This document shows, piece after piece, positions 1 to 11,284 of a stretch of DNA of 64,000 nt. Position 1 is the stretch's first letter; the number at the start of each line of letters is the position of its first letter. The notes beneath the pieces are model-generated. The model searched no databases, had not been told where the DNA came from, and saw only the letters and a list, made by a program, of their open reading frames with translations. The translations under genes and the position numbers were made by a program. The DNA comes from Uranotaenia lowii. Its lineage: Eukaryota > Arthropoda > Insecta > Diptera > Culicidae. The stretch lies in NCBI RefSeq assembly GCF_029784155.1, contig NC_073692.1, positions 424,805,324-424,869,323 on the forward strand. The letters are read 5' to 3'.

Positions 1-745
1 CTTTGGGGTTACATTGATCAGTCTCAATTTTGACGGTTTAAACGAGTTTTCTTTATCATAAAGGATGCAAAACACCTTCATAATTGTTTACAAAGTCTAA
101 TTTATCATTTTTACCTTGCGTTTCAACGTTTTTTTTTTAAACATTTACAATCGATAAAAAACAATGATGCTGCATACATCTAGGTGCAAAAATTATAATA
201 ATTGCTTAATAGTTGTAGCTTTAAAATACATATGAAATTTTACCTTCACACATTCTCCTAGGCCCTCTCACTATTTTCATTTTCATTTTTTCTTCAAAGT
301 TAATCATTTGATAGGATTCCTATCCATTTGTCCTATATGAGCCTACTCCTGGAAAATGTACTTACTTTTTAAATATCAAAACTTTATCATTAAATAACTT
401 TTGAAATAGCACTATAACCTTACATTTACAAAAAATAAAAGTTGATCTTTCACATTCAACCACCCTTTCGCTTCTAAATACTTTTTGTTATCATCAGGAT
501 GCCTGTTTGTTTGCTAGCCTTGGAAAAAATAGATATTTTAAAATTTTGAAATTACTTTTTTACTAACAGAAATAATTTCAAAAACAGTCTAAATTTTGTC
601 TGTTTGATACTCAATTAAAAGGCTAACAAACGTAGAAAATAGTATTCAAGAAATCCAACTATAGACTAAGTTATTAATGATAAAATGGAAAATTATATTG
701 ATGGTCAAAGTTACCCCGGTGATCAAAGTTACCCCGTTTTACGGT
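1..745. repeat. Dispersed repeat with GGGGTAAC-type ends (possible TIR element)
   Basis: The left edge reads GGGGTTACATTGATCA (about 5-20). The reverse complement of about 717-735 reads GGGGTAACTTTGATCA, so the two ends form a candidate terminal inverted repeat around about 730 bp of AT-rich DNA. Near the right end the phrase TCAAAGTTACCCCG occurs twice in tandem (703-735). A further inverted match to 15-45 lies at about 885-925 (AAACCGTCGAAATTGA), so the true right boundary is uncertain. No transposase is visible. The left edge may be cut by the window. Confidence 0.35.
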
Positions 746-1192
746 ACTCGTTTTTTTTTAGCTAAGTGCCCAAGTAAAATGAAGTAATAAGCTTCATGTT
801 GCACATAGTTATTGATATTTATTTGGATATTTATAAAATCATGACAACAGAAAATCAAAGAAAATTAGTTAAGATATCTTACTTTTAAAGTTCTAAACCG
901 TCGAAATTGAATCAATTTCAATACAATAATTTTGAAAAGTAGATTGAATAGTGTCCGTAATAACTCTTCCTGGTTTTTTAAGCCGAACAGACTAAAAAAT
1001 TGAAAATTTCAGCTCTATTCAGTACGCCATGGCCATTAATACCTAGTTAAAGATAAATTCAAAATACTTGAAAGACTCCTTATAAAGCTTGCTTCAGATA
1101 GAATTGGACCGAAATGTAATGCCTTTATTTCTTTAAGGTGTTTATTATTGGTTTCAAGATATTTTTTTTTAAAATGTAGCGTTTTCTTCATA
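746..1192. other. AT-rich stretch, no gene seen
   Basis: No long reading frame, RNA gene or recognisable repeat apart from the inverted match near 885-925 noted for the left-edge repeat. Confidence 0.5.
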
Positions 1193-2323
1193 CATCTAAG
1201 AAAAAATACGGAGAAAATTATTCGTTACGGTTTTAAAGGAACTCTTGAATTTTTCATGTACCGCGGCTCATTAGGCGGCGCACATCTTCTTCGTACAGCG
1301 TTTTAACTATCTTAACGTCTTCATCTGATTGATGTCTTTGACAACCTTTCCCTTTGCCTTGAGTCTCGTCTTCATGATGTATTTCTCAATAGGGCGGAAC
1401 TGAGGACAGTTGGTTGGGTTAAGATTTTTTGGAATAAACTGGACCCCTTTCTCTGCATACCATTCTTGAACGACTTTGCTGTGATGACAGCTTGCCTAAT
1501 CTGGCCAAAACATAACGGGATGGTCGTGGGATCGAATGAACGAATTAGTTTTAGGAGACACTTTGATATAGTTCCGACGTCATTGTCTCGTTTGCAGCGA
1601 AAATTTTCATTTTTTTTGGGACAGCTTTAAATGCTCTGCCAAATCATAAATTTTCGTTAAAATTCGTCGGCAAAATCATAATAACATTTGGCTGGAACAT
1701 CCCCCGAGCCTCTTCCAAGTAAAATTTTGGACTTGGGATTTGCCTGAAGTCAGCCTTGACATAGGTTTCATCGTCCATAAGAAGACGCTCGTCGCACTTG
1801 GTCAGCACTCTATTCTGTTTGGTCCGATTTGCCTGTTTGCTAGCTCAAGACGACTTGATTCATTCCCGAAGTCGAATTCTCCTCACGGTACAAAGGGGAG
1901 CACCGAATTTTCTGGCCAAATCACGGTCTGATAGATTGGAATTCCTCTTAATCGTCTTCAAAAACTTCCCACGCAATATCCGGTGGACATTTCCTTTGCG
2001 ACAATTAGCTTGAGGCTTCCGTATCGTCGTCAATGTTTCCTCATGCCGTTTAATAACGCGCCTACGATATTTCTGGGCAATTTCAGCTGTTTGTTTACCT
2101 AGGCTAGATGCAGTCCACAATGGATTTTACAAATAACTGTGCACATTTTTTTCCCTTCTTTCGGCTTCCATGTTGATTGTTTACAAAGTACAGTCGATTT
2201 GCGGGATTTCAAAAATTTATACGTGAAGCTGACAAAATTCCCGACACGTGGGCGCCAAGAACATCCAAATTCGTATCTCAGGAACGACACAATATGAGCA
2301 AAAGTGTGTTCCAATTCTTAGTG
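1193..2323 (-). mobile_element. Decayed Tc1/mariner DD37E transposon
   Basis: A mariner-type element read on the minus strand; its transposase relic occupies about 1255-2160. The proposed outer edges rest on a weak match: 1191-1202 reads TACATCTAAGAA, and the reverse complement of 2314-2325 reads TACACTAAGAA. Both begin with TA, the usual Tc1/mariner target. The resulting length of about 1.13 kb is normal for mariner. Identity as a mariner element is well supported by protein motifs. The exact termini are tentative. Confidence 0.6.
1255..2160 (-). pseudogene. Transposase relic, IS630/Tc1/mariner superfamily, DD37E
   Basis: Minus-strand translation gives the order of a mosquito ITmD37E-like transposase. 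The N-terminal part starts near 2160 and has an in-frame stop close to its start. The helix-turn-helix region follows (NSNLSDRDLARKFG, then TVRRIRLRE, about 1870-1930). The first catalytic Asp lies in MDDETYVKADF (about 1745-1775). The second Asp follows VMFWPD near 1505. The catalytic Glu lies in FRPIEKY (about 1390). Counting through the relic gives 37 residues between the second Asp and the Glu, which defines DD37E. A stop directly follows the second Asp and several frame changes break the gene, so it cannot make active transposase. It lies in a transposon-rich stretch with no host gene nearby. Family assignment is from remembered motifs. Confidence 0.8.
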
Positions 2324-5300
2324 TAGAAAGTTTTATCAAAGATTAAGTTTTTTTTAACAATTGATTCAATCGTAAATGAATAAGTTGAAAATATTATGGT
2401 TCAATATGACCCGCTTAGAAATAACTCTCGGATCAAAAATGTGTTGTTAGGAATTAATCATACATTTTCCAGGAACGCGTCCGGATTAAAACGGTCCCGA
2501 AACGGTTCCCCGTAAACGGATTTGCACCGCCATGGCTCCGAAGAATAGACGGATCAAATCGAAACATCATCAACACAGGTCGATCGTAGATCAACAGAAG
2601 AAATGTCGACTTCTTCTCCTCCCCGCCGTGGCTTTCATTCCTCTGATCTTTCTTGAGTAGAGGTAAGTCTATCCTCTAATTCGTATGTTGAAGAGACCTC
2701 TGATCGGCCTATATCTGTTGCCCTTTTGCTGGCGCTTCATTGAGTTCAACCGAACATCAAACCGCGCTGCTGATGTGACCGCTTCATGTTGCAGCAAATG
2801 CCCCGGGGCTAAAGAAGAGGCCCTCTTCGGGACACAGTAATCTGGATAGGTTTTTTTTGGTCGGGATCCGTCGCCCGATGGCGGCTGCTGATTCGTATCA
2901 ATCTGATCAACTAAATCGCCAAATGAATGATTGCGAAGAATGGTTTCGCCCCAAACGAGGCGGGATTGATCTTGCTTGGCGAGGCGAGGCGAGGGTCAGA
3001 CGTCTCGAAGGAAATTTGATTAGTTCCACGTCACGAAAATTAGAACGACGCGGCGTGCCAGGGTCTTGGTCGTTTGGCTGGAAGACTCCCAGATATCTGG
3101 AGCGATCGAAAGAAGCAAATCATTTATCAATAATAAATTATTTTTCTCCTCCTGGAAGCGAATCCTATCTCTTAACGTCGGTATGGCATCATGCAGCTAC
3201 GAGGCAGGAATGTCGAAGAATGAGAAATCAAATTTCTGATTTGGTCAAAAATGTACTGGCAGCAGCTACCTTGTATCAAATTTTTGAAATTACTTTTCTT
3301 GGAAATGGGAGCGGTTCAAGATATGTTCGAAGCGAGATCAGGTGAAAAAAATGACTGCTTGCTTTCCGAACTGTTGGGAATTGAAATGATCGAAATCATT
3401 ACCCAACACATAAGATAAAATAAAACAATTTTAATCTTTTTAGGAAAACCATTAGGCAAAAAAGAATGACAATGTTCATAATCAAATTTGAATGTTTTCC
3501 ACAACAGGCTTATCTATTAATATATTTAGGCTGCGTTAAGAGTAAAAAAAAGATTAAAGTTGATGCATAGAAAAGGAATACTGCAGGCACCAAAAGTCCC
3601 AACCACAATTAAGGCTTTTAGGAAAAAAATATGCCCCTATTTAGATTTATGACCGACGAATGCATTCTTGAACAAATTTTCTTATAACGCGATCACATGC
3701 AAACGCTCATAGCTCATCGATGTAATAAAAACAAATTTTGCGACACAATTCCTGCGGGCGCCAACGAGATTGATAGCTCATATACATCGTTTGTATCTTT
3801 ACCCCGTGGGGCGTTTTTATGATGCATTTTTTGAGTGATTCATCGATTTGTGTGTGTGTTCAACGAGAAACGAACGTTCTGCGTCTGCCTATCAACGTTA
3901 CTAATTTTTGTGGAGTTATTTACAGCTTGCCTGTGATAAGTTTATTTGGGCATGTTATTGATAAGTTTTGGATTCCAGAAATATGTACTTAGATAGATAG
4001 CTAGAAGTTTTGGGAAAAATTTTAAAACCCGCTGCGCAAATTATCTACAATTTTTGCCTGGGGTTTTAATTTATTTTTGAATATTATGTTTTAAAACTAT
4101 CTGCCATAAATATAAGTTAAATTTATTATTGGGTATGGTTTTATACCGATTTTCGTCAATCTCGTTTAAAGATTAATAAAGGGCTAAGAATAGAAATGGA
4201 CACATTTCAGTGCAAAATTTTGGGTAATTTTTTTTTCTTAGAAATCCCACTAAAGATTTTTCACGTTGAAACCACAAGAAGCGCCTCATTGGTTGAAAAG
4301 TGGATAACGCTCTTAATTGTGAAATTGTGAAATATGATATTGAAAACGTTTGTAAAAAAACAAAACTAATCGAAAGCAAGGGAGAAAGTCAACATTGTTG
4401 ATAATAACCAACTGGAATTTGACGATTTGAAAAAAGAAAAACATTTCACCTTTGAATTAAGTAAACTACTGTAGCACAATGCGTTTCAACGCTCACAATG
4501 CTCCCAATTCTTCGATTTGAAATCGGCATCGAATTATGAAGTCTTATTAGCAATTATTGACGGTCATACAGATTAAACTTTTTTTTCTTCTCTTCCGAGG
4601 GCAGCGCCGTTTTCAATCGATGGGCTCCACAACTAATTGCTAACAGAGAACCATGTAATTTACTATTTACGAAGACGCGTGTTATCCAATCGAATCGATC
4701 CAAAACCTCAGCCAGGCAAAGGTGAACGTAACAACGTTCATTCATTGGCGGGTGAGACCAAATCAAATTGACCGGAGAAATCGTGTTTCGCGGTAGTTTT
4801 CGAGAAATTTTTCACCTACAGTAAGATTGGCAAATGTATGGAGGTTCATTCCAATTGATGCCGGTCGAATTGGAATTTGTGACTTTAGAGCTCTCAAGAA
4901 CCAAACTTTGTACAAGATTGTCCGCTCCGAGAACGTTCATCTGCTACGAACATTTTACATCACCGACACCTCGAGTGCCATTCGTGTGGAATTTATTCGC
5001 ATGCAGACTCATTAAGTGTTAATTTAAAGACAGGTGCTGGCTCGAAACTCAACAGGGGGGAAATCCGCCGAGCTCTTCAATCTCCCGATGGTCTCAACCG
5101 AAAAAAAAAACAGCGAATCCGAGGGGAAATAAACATTCGTTTCCAAATTTTATTGGCCCTGCAAAAATCGATGAGGAGTTCATTAGTTTAGTTTGGTCTC
5201 TGCAGCACAGTGCACGCAAACCCTTTTGCTTTGGATTTTGGGTCTTGTCTTGCCTCACGGAATCAATTCAATTAACACCCACTCTCAATATTTATCGGAG

Positions 5301-5837
5301 TTGTCGGGAGTCCCGGAGCATTCTCGCACTTCTTCCCAATTTCCAATCGCTCTGGCACTGAAGCCGAAGGATACTGGAACTTGTTCCCCCAAAAAATAAT
5401 TCTCATTATCACCGGTTCGTCTCGCTCCACATTTTCTGCTTTTTATCCAACTAGTATAAACAGGGAAGGACGTGAATTGAGGGTCCCATGCAGGAACCCT
5501 GAGTAGGTATCACGAACGCTTTCTCCCCCGACACAAGGTTGGATCCCAAAAAAGCGATCCAATTGACTTAAATTACCCAAATCAAAGTGTAAATTGTTTT
5601 GGTCTTTATTAAAACATTTTTCGATACCCTGTCCTCGTTTTGGGAGTCGTCGTCGTCGTCGTCGTTGTCTTTCGGTCTCGTTCTTACATAGTTTGACGGC
5701 TTGGTCGTGACTCCGATATTGGCACTTTGAGTTTGGGCAATATATGGGTGACGGTGACGCTGGGTCTGAAGATGGCCTAATTTGAACTTGTTTCATGTCG
5801 TGGTACAAAATTAACAAAAAACAACAGTAAGCACTCT
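2324..5837. other. Intergenic DNA, no supported gene
   Basis: This stretch holds a moderately GC-richer block (about 2460-3350) and ordinary AT-rich DNA. A 162-codon open frame at 2857-3345 (+) is the longest, but it shows no domain, no splice-site context and no codon pattern I can recognise, so it is not called a gene. A short (GTC)n run lies at about 5646-5666. Nothing else is recognised. Confidence 0.4.
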
Positions 5838-5967
5838 AATATGTGTTGGGAGCCTACTTGGTTGGATAATGCTACTGAATCAAAGCAATCGTAGGATTCT
5901 CTTCAATTCCATGGTTGAATTAAGGGGAATCTTTCGATTGCTTTGATTCGTCAGTAAGCATTCGTCC
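5838..5967. repeat. Short repeat: shared head plus terminal foldback
   Basis: 5840-5861 (ATGTGTTGGGAGCCTAC) matches the head of the tRNA-like repeat at 36172-36192. 5873-5890 (ACTGAATCAAAGCAATCG) matches the tail of that repeat at 36571-36588. The tail is followed by its own inverted copy, giving a foldback at 5864-5967 with arms of about 48 bp and a centre near 5915. The copy therefore has head and tail but lacks the tRNA-like middle. Confidence 0.5.
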
Positions 5968-6734
5968 ATAGTATCAAATCTAAGACAATTTTCAGACCTG
6001 TTTCGATGTTTTCCATGCCGTGGGTACACAAATTTACCGCAGTTTCAGCAAATGTTTGGCGGAAGTGCCACAGAAGATGAAAATTGTTCATATGAAGGGT
6101 TGACCTCAAAAATCTCGACACAAGAAGAAAGAATATAACCAGTCAGAAATTGCAAGTAGCCAAGCGAATATTTCAATGAATTTTTCGGGTCTAATGACGA
6201 ACCATCTGGAATGCAAGTCAGGTGCAACAGCAAACACAGCATTTGAATCTCAAATTCACAGGAGAAGGAAAGAAAAGAGACAAGGTTATAGCGATTAAAA
6301 TCTAATTTTAATTCGTGAAACGAATACACTTTTCTATCCATCTTTATTAATTTTCAATACTGATATTCTTTCTCCAAGAATTTAAATTTACACTGATATG
6401 CCGAACATAAATTTACAAAAATCAATTAACGGTGGTTAACTTATCTTAAAAAAATAAAAAAATAATAGGCTTTAAAAATAAAATCAAATCAATGGTTCAA
6501 AATAAATCGGGCTTAGCCAAATTGGACCGTTGACCCTAATGAATAGCACTCATACAGTGCATTCATGCCGTGATAACAAAATATCAACACGGCTAGCGCA
6601 TCGATGGAACCATTGCGCACAATAGGGAAGCTTACTGGAGCTAAACCTACGCCATATTTTGCCCCTCCAGTGTATACGTGTTCACCACATGTAAACTTCG
6701 GACCAATCAGATTTTATTGCATAGGTTAAGGTGA
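5968..6734. other. AT-rich stretch, no gene seen
   Basis: No recognisable coding, RNA or repeat feature. The longest frame (6045-6341, minus) has no motif. Confidence 0.4.
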
Positions 6735-6748
6735 AGGGTGATCACCCT
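6735..6748. repeat. 14-bp perfect palindrome resembling two abutted mariner TIR tips
   Basis: AGGGTGATCACCCT is a perfect palindrome. AGGGTGAT is also the tip of the TIR of the mariner element that starts at 8436. It lies just outside the hAT-type insertion. Confidence 0.5.
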
Positions 6749-6754
6749 CTAAAG

Positions 6755-8430
6755 CATGGGTGGCCAACATTTTCAACAGGCGGGCCAAATTTCAGAAATG
6801 ATATTGGCTGGCGGGCCATTAATTAAAAAAAAAAACAGATTTTTGAAAACGCTTTAAAAACATTTGCCTAGGTCACATCCAGTAAAGATTCAGCTTGGCT
6901 TGCCCGGATATTTAATACAAACTTTGGGAAAAGTCCGATCCGGTTCGGTTGACCGGATTTCATTGAAACATTTTCGGATTTATTTACCTTTTTTGCCAAA
7001 CGGCACAAAAAAACTCAAATTGTATTGTAATGGTGTTTTATTTATGATATAAAACGAAAATTTTTTAGTAAGTTTTATAAATTTAATCTTGGAAGGTATT
7101 GTGGAACCTTAAAATACGATTTCAAATCTACTGATAATTTTTAATTGACTTTTTTTAATTTCTTTTTTGCTATTGCTATTGCCTGATGTTTTGGTCCAAA
7201 ATTTTGGAATCGAATTCCTTTCATCTAAAAAACTGGCAAATTTGGATTTTGCCAGGTTTTTAGATGAAAGTAGTCCGGACTTTTCCGGCCTGGATACGTG
7301 CTGAAAAAATTCTGACAACTTTAGTATGGATTCATTTTTATAAGTCGTTTTTGTTACTTGCATATTTTTACAAATTTTGCTCCATTTGAAAAAAAATTAT
7401 CCCTCTCAACTTATGTACGTCAATCTTTTCAAGGCATTTAAGTTCTCATCGGTTTATTCATCCCACTGTAAATTCTGTCTAGTTTTTCATTATTGATGTT
7501 CATAAATACAAAGCAAGATGCCTATTAAAATATATTTGGATTTGGTTTAATTTTCACAAAACTACCCGTTTCTGTCAAAGCTTAGCAAACAATAACAAAT
7601 TGATTTTAATTGAATGGTTAATGGCATTTCGGTGGACTATACAACTATACAAAATTAACAAAGCAAACTTCGATATTCAACATAATTTGCAAAAGTTTTT
7701 GAAATTGGATGGATGAACGAAATTGTTGAAATAGAATTCATGTTACGAATGGTAGAATTTTTATCATGCTGTTGATATGCTTCGGTGATTTTTTACCAAT
7801 TTAAAACAATTTTGATACAATCTTACTATCTTTCAGAGGCTATCCAAACTTCTCAATGCTAGAACTACGGTCCACTTGAATGCTCTTCATACCAATAATA
7901 TGAAGTTACCAAATCCCAATCGGGAAACATTGAAAAATGTGTGATGGAATTTACAGATAATGTGTCAAGTACTGTACAATTTTGATTATTTTTAAATTGT
8001 AACCGTAATTTTTTTTTTCAAACAGTGACGGTTTTCTTTTTTGTAAAATTATAGGAGGGGTATAAGCGCAAAAGTGATCGATTTTGAGTAAATAATGCTA
8101 AACAATTCTCCATATTGAATTTTTAAGATTTTAAAAATTAAATTCGCATACTTTTACGTTCGAAAGAAAAATGCAAATGTTTGAAAAATGTATGGAAAAT
8201 GGCACAACAAAACAAAAAAAATTAAAGGCGTGTTTCTCGAAATTTGATTTACACAAATTTGTTTTGAATTTAGTTAGTGTAGATTCATATATATTTTTCC
8301 AAATGATATACGTAGACCAAGAAAACCAATCAATTCTTAGAACATGGATTTTCCAAAATGAGCTTCGCGGGCCACAAAAAGTTGGTCGCGGGCCACATGT
8401 GGCCCGCGGGCCATGGTTTGGCCACCCATG
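6755..8430. mobile_element. hAT-type DNA transposon, non-autonomous, with perfect 8-bp TSD
   Basis: The element starts CATGGGTGGCC and ends GGCCACCCATG, so the tips are exact inverted repeats. Both sides carry the same 8 bp, CTCTAAAG (6747-6754 and 8431-8438). An 8-bp duplication is the hallmark of hAT transposition. Both ends are rich in GCGGGCCA-type subterminal motifs, including a 16-bp palindrome GGGCCACATGTGGCCC at 8390-8405. No hAT transposase (RxW or dimerisation motif) is visible in its 1,676 bp, so it is probably a non-autonomous derivative. It inserted over the left edge of the mariner element at 8436, so it is the younger of the two. A diverged copy of the 35290-35708 MITE lies inside at about 6880-7325. 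Confidence 0.8.
6880..7325. repeat. Diverged MITE copy inside the hAT-type element
   Basis: Phrases such as TGCCCGGAT and CCGGATTTCATTGAAA, and the right-end pattern CGTGCTGAAAAAATTCTGACAACTTTAG, parallel the MITE at 35290-35708. The spurious minus-strand peptides of the two copies also align (EFFQHVSRPEKSGL against EFFHHVSGPDKSGL). A 22-bp-arm hairpin sits within it (7219-7240 / 7248-7269, 7-nt loop). Confidence 0.5.
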
Positions 8431-8561
8431 CTCTAAAGGGTGATACGCTCAAAATTTGGTCAAGGGAAAACGCGTGTAAATCGGTGAAATCGTTTATTTA
8501 AAAAATCGAATTAAATTTTTTTGCATGTTTAATTAGTATAAAATTCAGGAAATAAATTCAG

Positions 8562-9547
8562 TTAGGCTCCCGCTTTTCCAAACCCGAATTGCCGGGCCTT
8601 ACGCTTAACCCCTGCCATCAGATTTTGTACAGCCACCTTGTCCACCTTCTTCGCCGTAGAAAGCCAGTTTGCCTTGAACTGCTGCTCGTCCTTAGCAGTT
8701 TTTTGGTCTTCTTTAGATTCCGCTTGACAATAGCCCAGTATTTCTCAATTGGGTGGAGCTCTGGCGTGTTGGGAGGATTTTTGTCCTTGGGAACCACCTG
8801 CACGTTGTTGGCGGCGTACCATGGCCTTTTTACCGTAATGGCAATATGCCAAATCCTGCCAAAACAGTACGGAACAACCGTGTTTCTTTAGGAAAGGCAG
8901 CAGATGTTTATTCAAACACTCTTTCACGTAAATTTCTTGGTTGACAGTCCCGGAAGCTATGAAATGCTGCTTTTCAAGCCACAGGTACATATGGCTTGCC
9001 AAACCAGATATTTCTTCGCGAACTTTGACAGTTTTATGTGCTTGAAAATATCTGCTACCTCTCCCCTTCCTTTTGCCGTATAAAACTCCTGTCCCGAAAG
9101 CTGCTTGTAGTCGGCTTTGACGAAGGTTTCGTCGTCCATTACCATGCAGTCAAACTTCGTCAGCATCGTCGTGTACAGCCTCCGGTATCGCGCTTTGGCC
9201 TTCGTATTTTGTTTATCATCGCGATTTGGAGTCACTACCTTCTTGTAAGTCGATAGTCCGGCTCGTTTTTTGGCTCGATGCACGGTTGTAGACGATACAC
9301 CCAGCTTATTTGTGGCATCTCGGAGAGAGAGGTTAGGGTTTCGCTTGAAACTACCGGCAACTCTCTTTGTCGTCTCAGCGGCTTCCGGTTTTCGATTCCC
9401 CTCCGATCTAGACTTCCAGGCTGTCGACAAATGTTCCCCAAATACTTTAATTACATTTGTAACGGTTGACTTGGCCACTTTTAGCGATTTTGCCAGCTTT
9501 GCGTGCGAGAAGCTCGGATTTTCGCGATGCGCGAGCAAAATTTTCAT
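8562..9547 (-). pseudogene. Transposase pseudogene, Tc1/mariner DD37E type
   Basis: The start at 9547 is the first ATG after an upstream stop. The N-terminal helix-turn-helix regions run from about 9540 to 9250 (HAKLAKSLKVAKSTV, then NLSLRDATNKLGVSSTTVHR). The first catalytic Asp is in VMDDETFVKADY (about 9130). The second is in FWQDLAYCHY (about 8850), and the Glu is in HPIEKYW (about 8740). The C-terminus is lysine-rich and ends at a TAA at 8562-8564. Three frame changes (about 8975, 8825 and 8690) break about 329 codons. The Asp-Glu spacing is about 35 residues plus a short deletion at the second frameshift, consistent with an original 37. It is a different lineage from the copy at 1255-2160. 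Inactive; no host role is implied. Confidence 0.85.
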
Positions 9548-9611
9548 ACGCTGCTCTTCTTCCTTGGACGACTGACAACTGAAGAGTGAATTCCAAATTC
9601 AAAACAGGAGC

Positions 9612-9632
9612 AACATTCTACACACACACACA
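9612..9632. repeat. (CA)n microsatellite
   Basis: A short ACACAC run lies inside the right end of the mariner element, upstream of its transposase. Confidence 0.6.
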
Positions 9633-9855
9633 CCTTCAAAATGAGGGGTGTTCAGGTTTTTGAAATGCAAAATTTAAAGAAATACGTCAAGTAGATATTG
9701 ACTAAATTTTGACCGTATCACCCTTTAGGCCAAGATTATTGGTGGTGTGATTTCTTCGTTTTGGCCTATTGACAGCTCTGGAATTTCATATCGTTAAACA
9801 GTCCCGGCGACAGCGGGCTTCTTTTCTGTTTTCCATGGTCTGCGACAACATATTA

Positions 9856-10609
9856 CCTATGTGAGTCATCTTTTCCAACCCCAAATTGATAATGTGGCTG
9901 ATGAGATATTTCAGGAATATTGGAAAGAAGGGGAGGAGGGGAGGGTGTTAACATGGGTGCCTCAACCAGGGCATCTGGGTTCACTGAACCCAAGGCATTT
10001 TTCATATCCAACGAAAAGACTGCCAATGGTGTTCCGTGGTTCCAGTACTCGTCCAGGACCCTTTTTGGAAAGATGTGGTCTTCAACATAAGCTAAAAAAG
10101 CTGCTTGGTATCAAGGGATATCCGTCAAATGATTTTCAAGCTGTTGTAGCATGAAGGTAGCAATGATTTTATATAACACATTGCACAACGTGATCCTACG
10201 AAAGTCTTCGTAGCTTTTGGTGATACTATTTTGGAATAAAAATTTGAACAGTGTTCAGCAAATCCGCGGGTGTTTTATTCTCTATCCAAATCCGACAGAT
10301 AAGATGGTGAATCGCATCTAAGTATTCATCGGGGGCGGGGTCCAGAGTAATTCCGAGGGTGAAGCTGACTCTTCGGAAAATAATGTAGTGCTCTGTTAGG
10401 ATGATGATCGTCATACGTGAGAGACAATAGAAACCACTACAGTTCAACCGTGATAGTGATGCATTATCGCCAGTTTGAAGATCTGGGCAAAAGTCAACAA
10501 GGAAATGAAGGCACTTAGAGTAACAGCGATTCTTTTGCTTCAGTTCTGTGGGGTATAACGTACTATGAACTATTGGCAATAGATCACCCACTAGAAATGA
10601 ATATGGCAT
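9856..10609 (-). pseudogene. Non-LTR retrotransposon reverse-transcriptase fragment
   Basis: Minus-strand translation shows consecutive RT blocks in the correct order. First comes PAPDEYLDAIHHLICRIW with a following TPADLL...IFIPK (about 10340-10225). After a frame change comes KSYEDFRRITLCNVLYKII (about 10220-10160). Last comes DHIFPKRVLDEYW, then VFSLDMKNALGSVNPDALVE (about 10080-9965), which contains the first palm aspartate block. The frame then fades and stops near 9855. The downstream YxDD block, endonuclease and ORF1 are absent, so this is an internal fragment. Several in-frame stops show it is dead. The clade (Jockey, R1, CR1 or another) cannot be fixed by eye. Confidence 0.75.
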
Positions 10610-10952
10610 TGTGCTCCTAGTGAGGGGTCCTTTCTTTGAGGATTTAAAATTTTGAATCAGTTGAGTGATTGAGGCAGCAGAGACAGCTCATCACCAATTC
10701 GAAATCGATAGTGTTCACCATCAATCCACCATGAACTACTGACGTTGAGTCTTCTGACTCATATTTCTAATGCACCATCAAATACTTATTAAGGTGTATT
10801 TTTGACGACCGACATAGCTTCATATGACTACTACCGTCTTTTAGCAGATCCATTTCGTTTACTACTCCACCAGAGTAAAGTCTCTTCTAGTTCAGCGCTA
10901 TTCAAGAAATCTTTAATTACCTCGCTCAGGACAATTAAAACAAAAATCATCC

Positions 10953-11284
10953 ATGATGGCCACCGCTGGAAAGGACATTGAGAAGCCCGTTGCCGAGGTT
11001 GCGACCGTGTACCGCATTCGCATCACCCTGACCTCGCGCAATGTCCGCAGCCTGGAGAAGGTTTGCGCCGACCTGATCAGCGGAGCAAAGAAGCAGAATC
11101 TGCGTGTTAAGGGTCCGGTTCGTATGCCAACCAAGATCCTGCGTATTACAACCCGTAAAATACCTTGCGGTGAGATTCCAAGACATGGGAACGCTTCCAG
11201 ATGCGTCTGCACAAGCGTAACATCGATCTGCACTCTCCTTCGGAGATCGTGAAGTAAATCACCTCTATCAACATCGACCCTTAA
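10953..11284 (+). pseudogene. RpS20: Processed pseudogene of 40S ribosomal protein S20
   Basis: The reading frame matches eukaryotic S20 (uS10), a component of the small ribosomal subunit: [20 protein letters not shown], then [20 protein letters not shown], then [16 protein letters not shown] and PCGE. A one-base loss near 11174 shifts the frame. The second frame continues with [20 protein letters not shown] and PSEIVK, then hits TAA at 11255-11257 and again at 11282. The usual C-terminal VEVEVTIA tail is missing. There are no introns. An ATTAAA-like signal followed by an A-run lies near 11446-11469. These are marks of an mRNA-derived retrocopy. The 5' leader before the tandem ATGs (10953, 10956) may be copied 5' UTR. 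It is not expected to give functional S20. Confidence 0.85.

Larger units (their letters stand above)
8436..9725 (-). mobile_element. Full-length but inactive Tc1/mariner DD37E transposon
   Basis: The left end reads AAGGGTGATACGCTCAAAAT. The reverse complement of the right end reads AAGGGTGATACGGTCAAAAT, so the TIRs match with one difference over 20 bp, and the similarity continues for about 10 bp more. TA flanks both sides (8434-8435 and 9726-9727), the canonical Tc1/mariner target duplication. The element is 1,290 bp long and carries one minus-strand transposase relic (8562-9547). It keeps both ends but its coding region is broken, so it could move only if supplied with transposase. Its left flank was later split by a hAT-type insertion. 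Confidence 0.85.

Noticed and set aside
2857..3345. 162-codon open frame as a gene
   Set aside because: No recognisable domain, no splice signals considered convincing, and chance frames of this size are expected in a 64-kb window with GC-richer patches.
10953..11252. Working RpS20 gene
   Set aside because: Frameshift near 11174, early stops, missing C-terminus, no introns.
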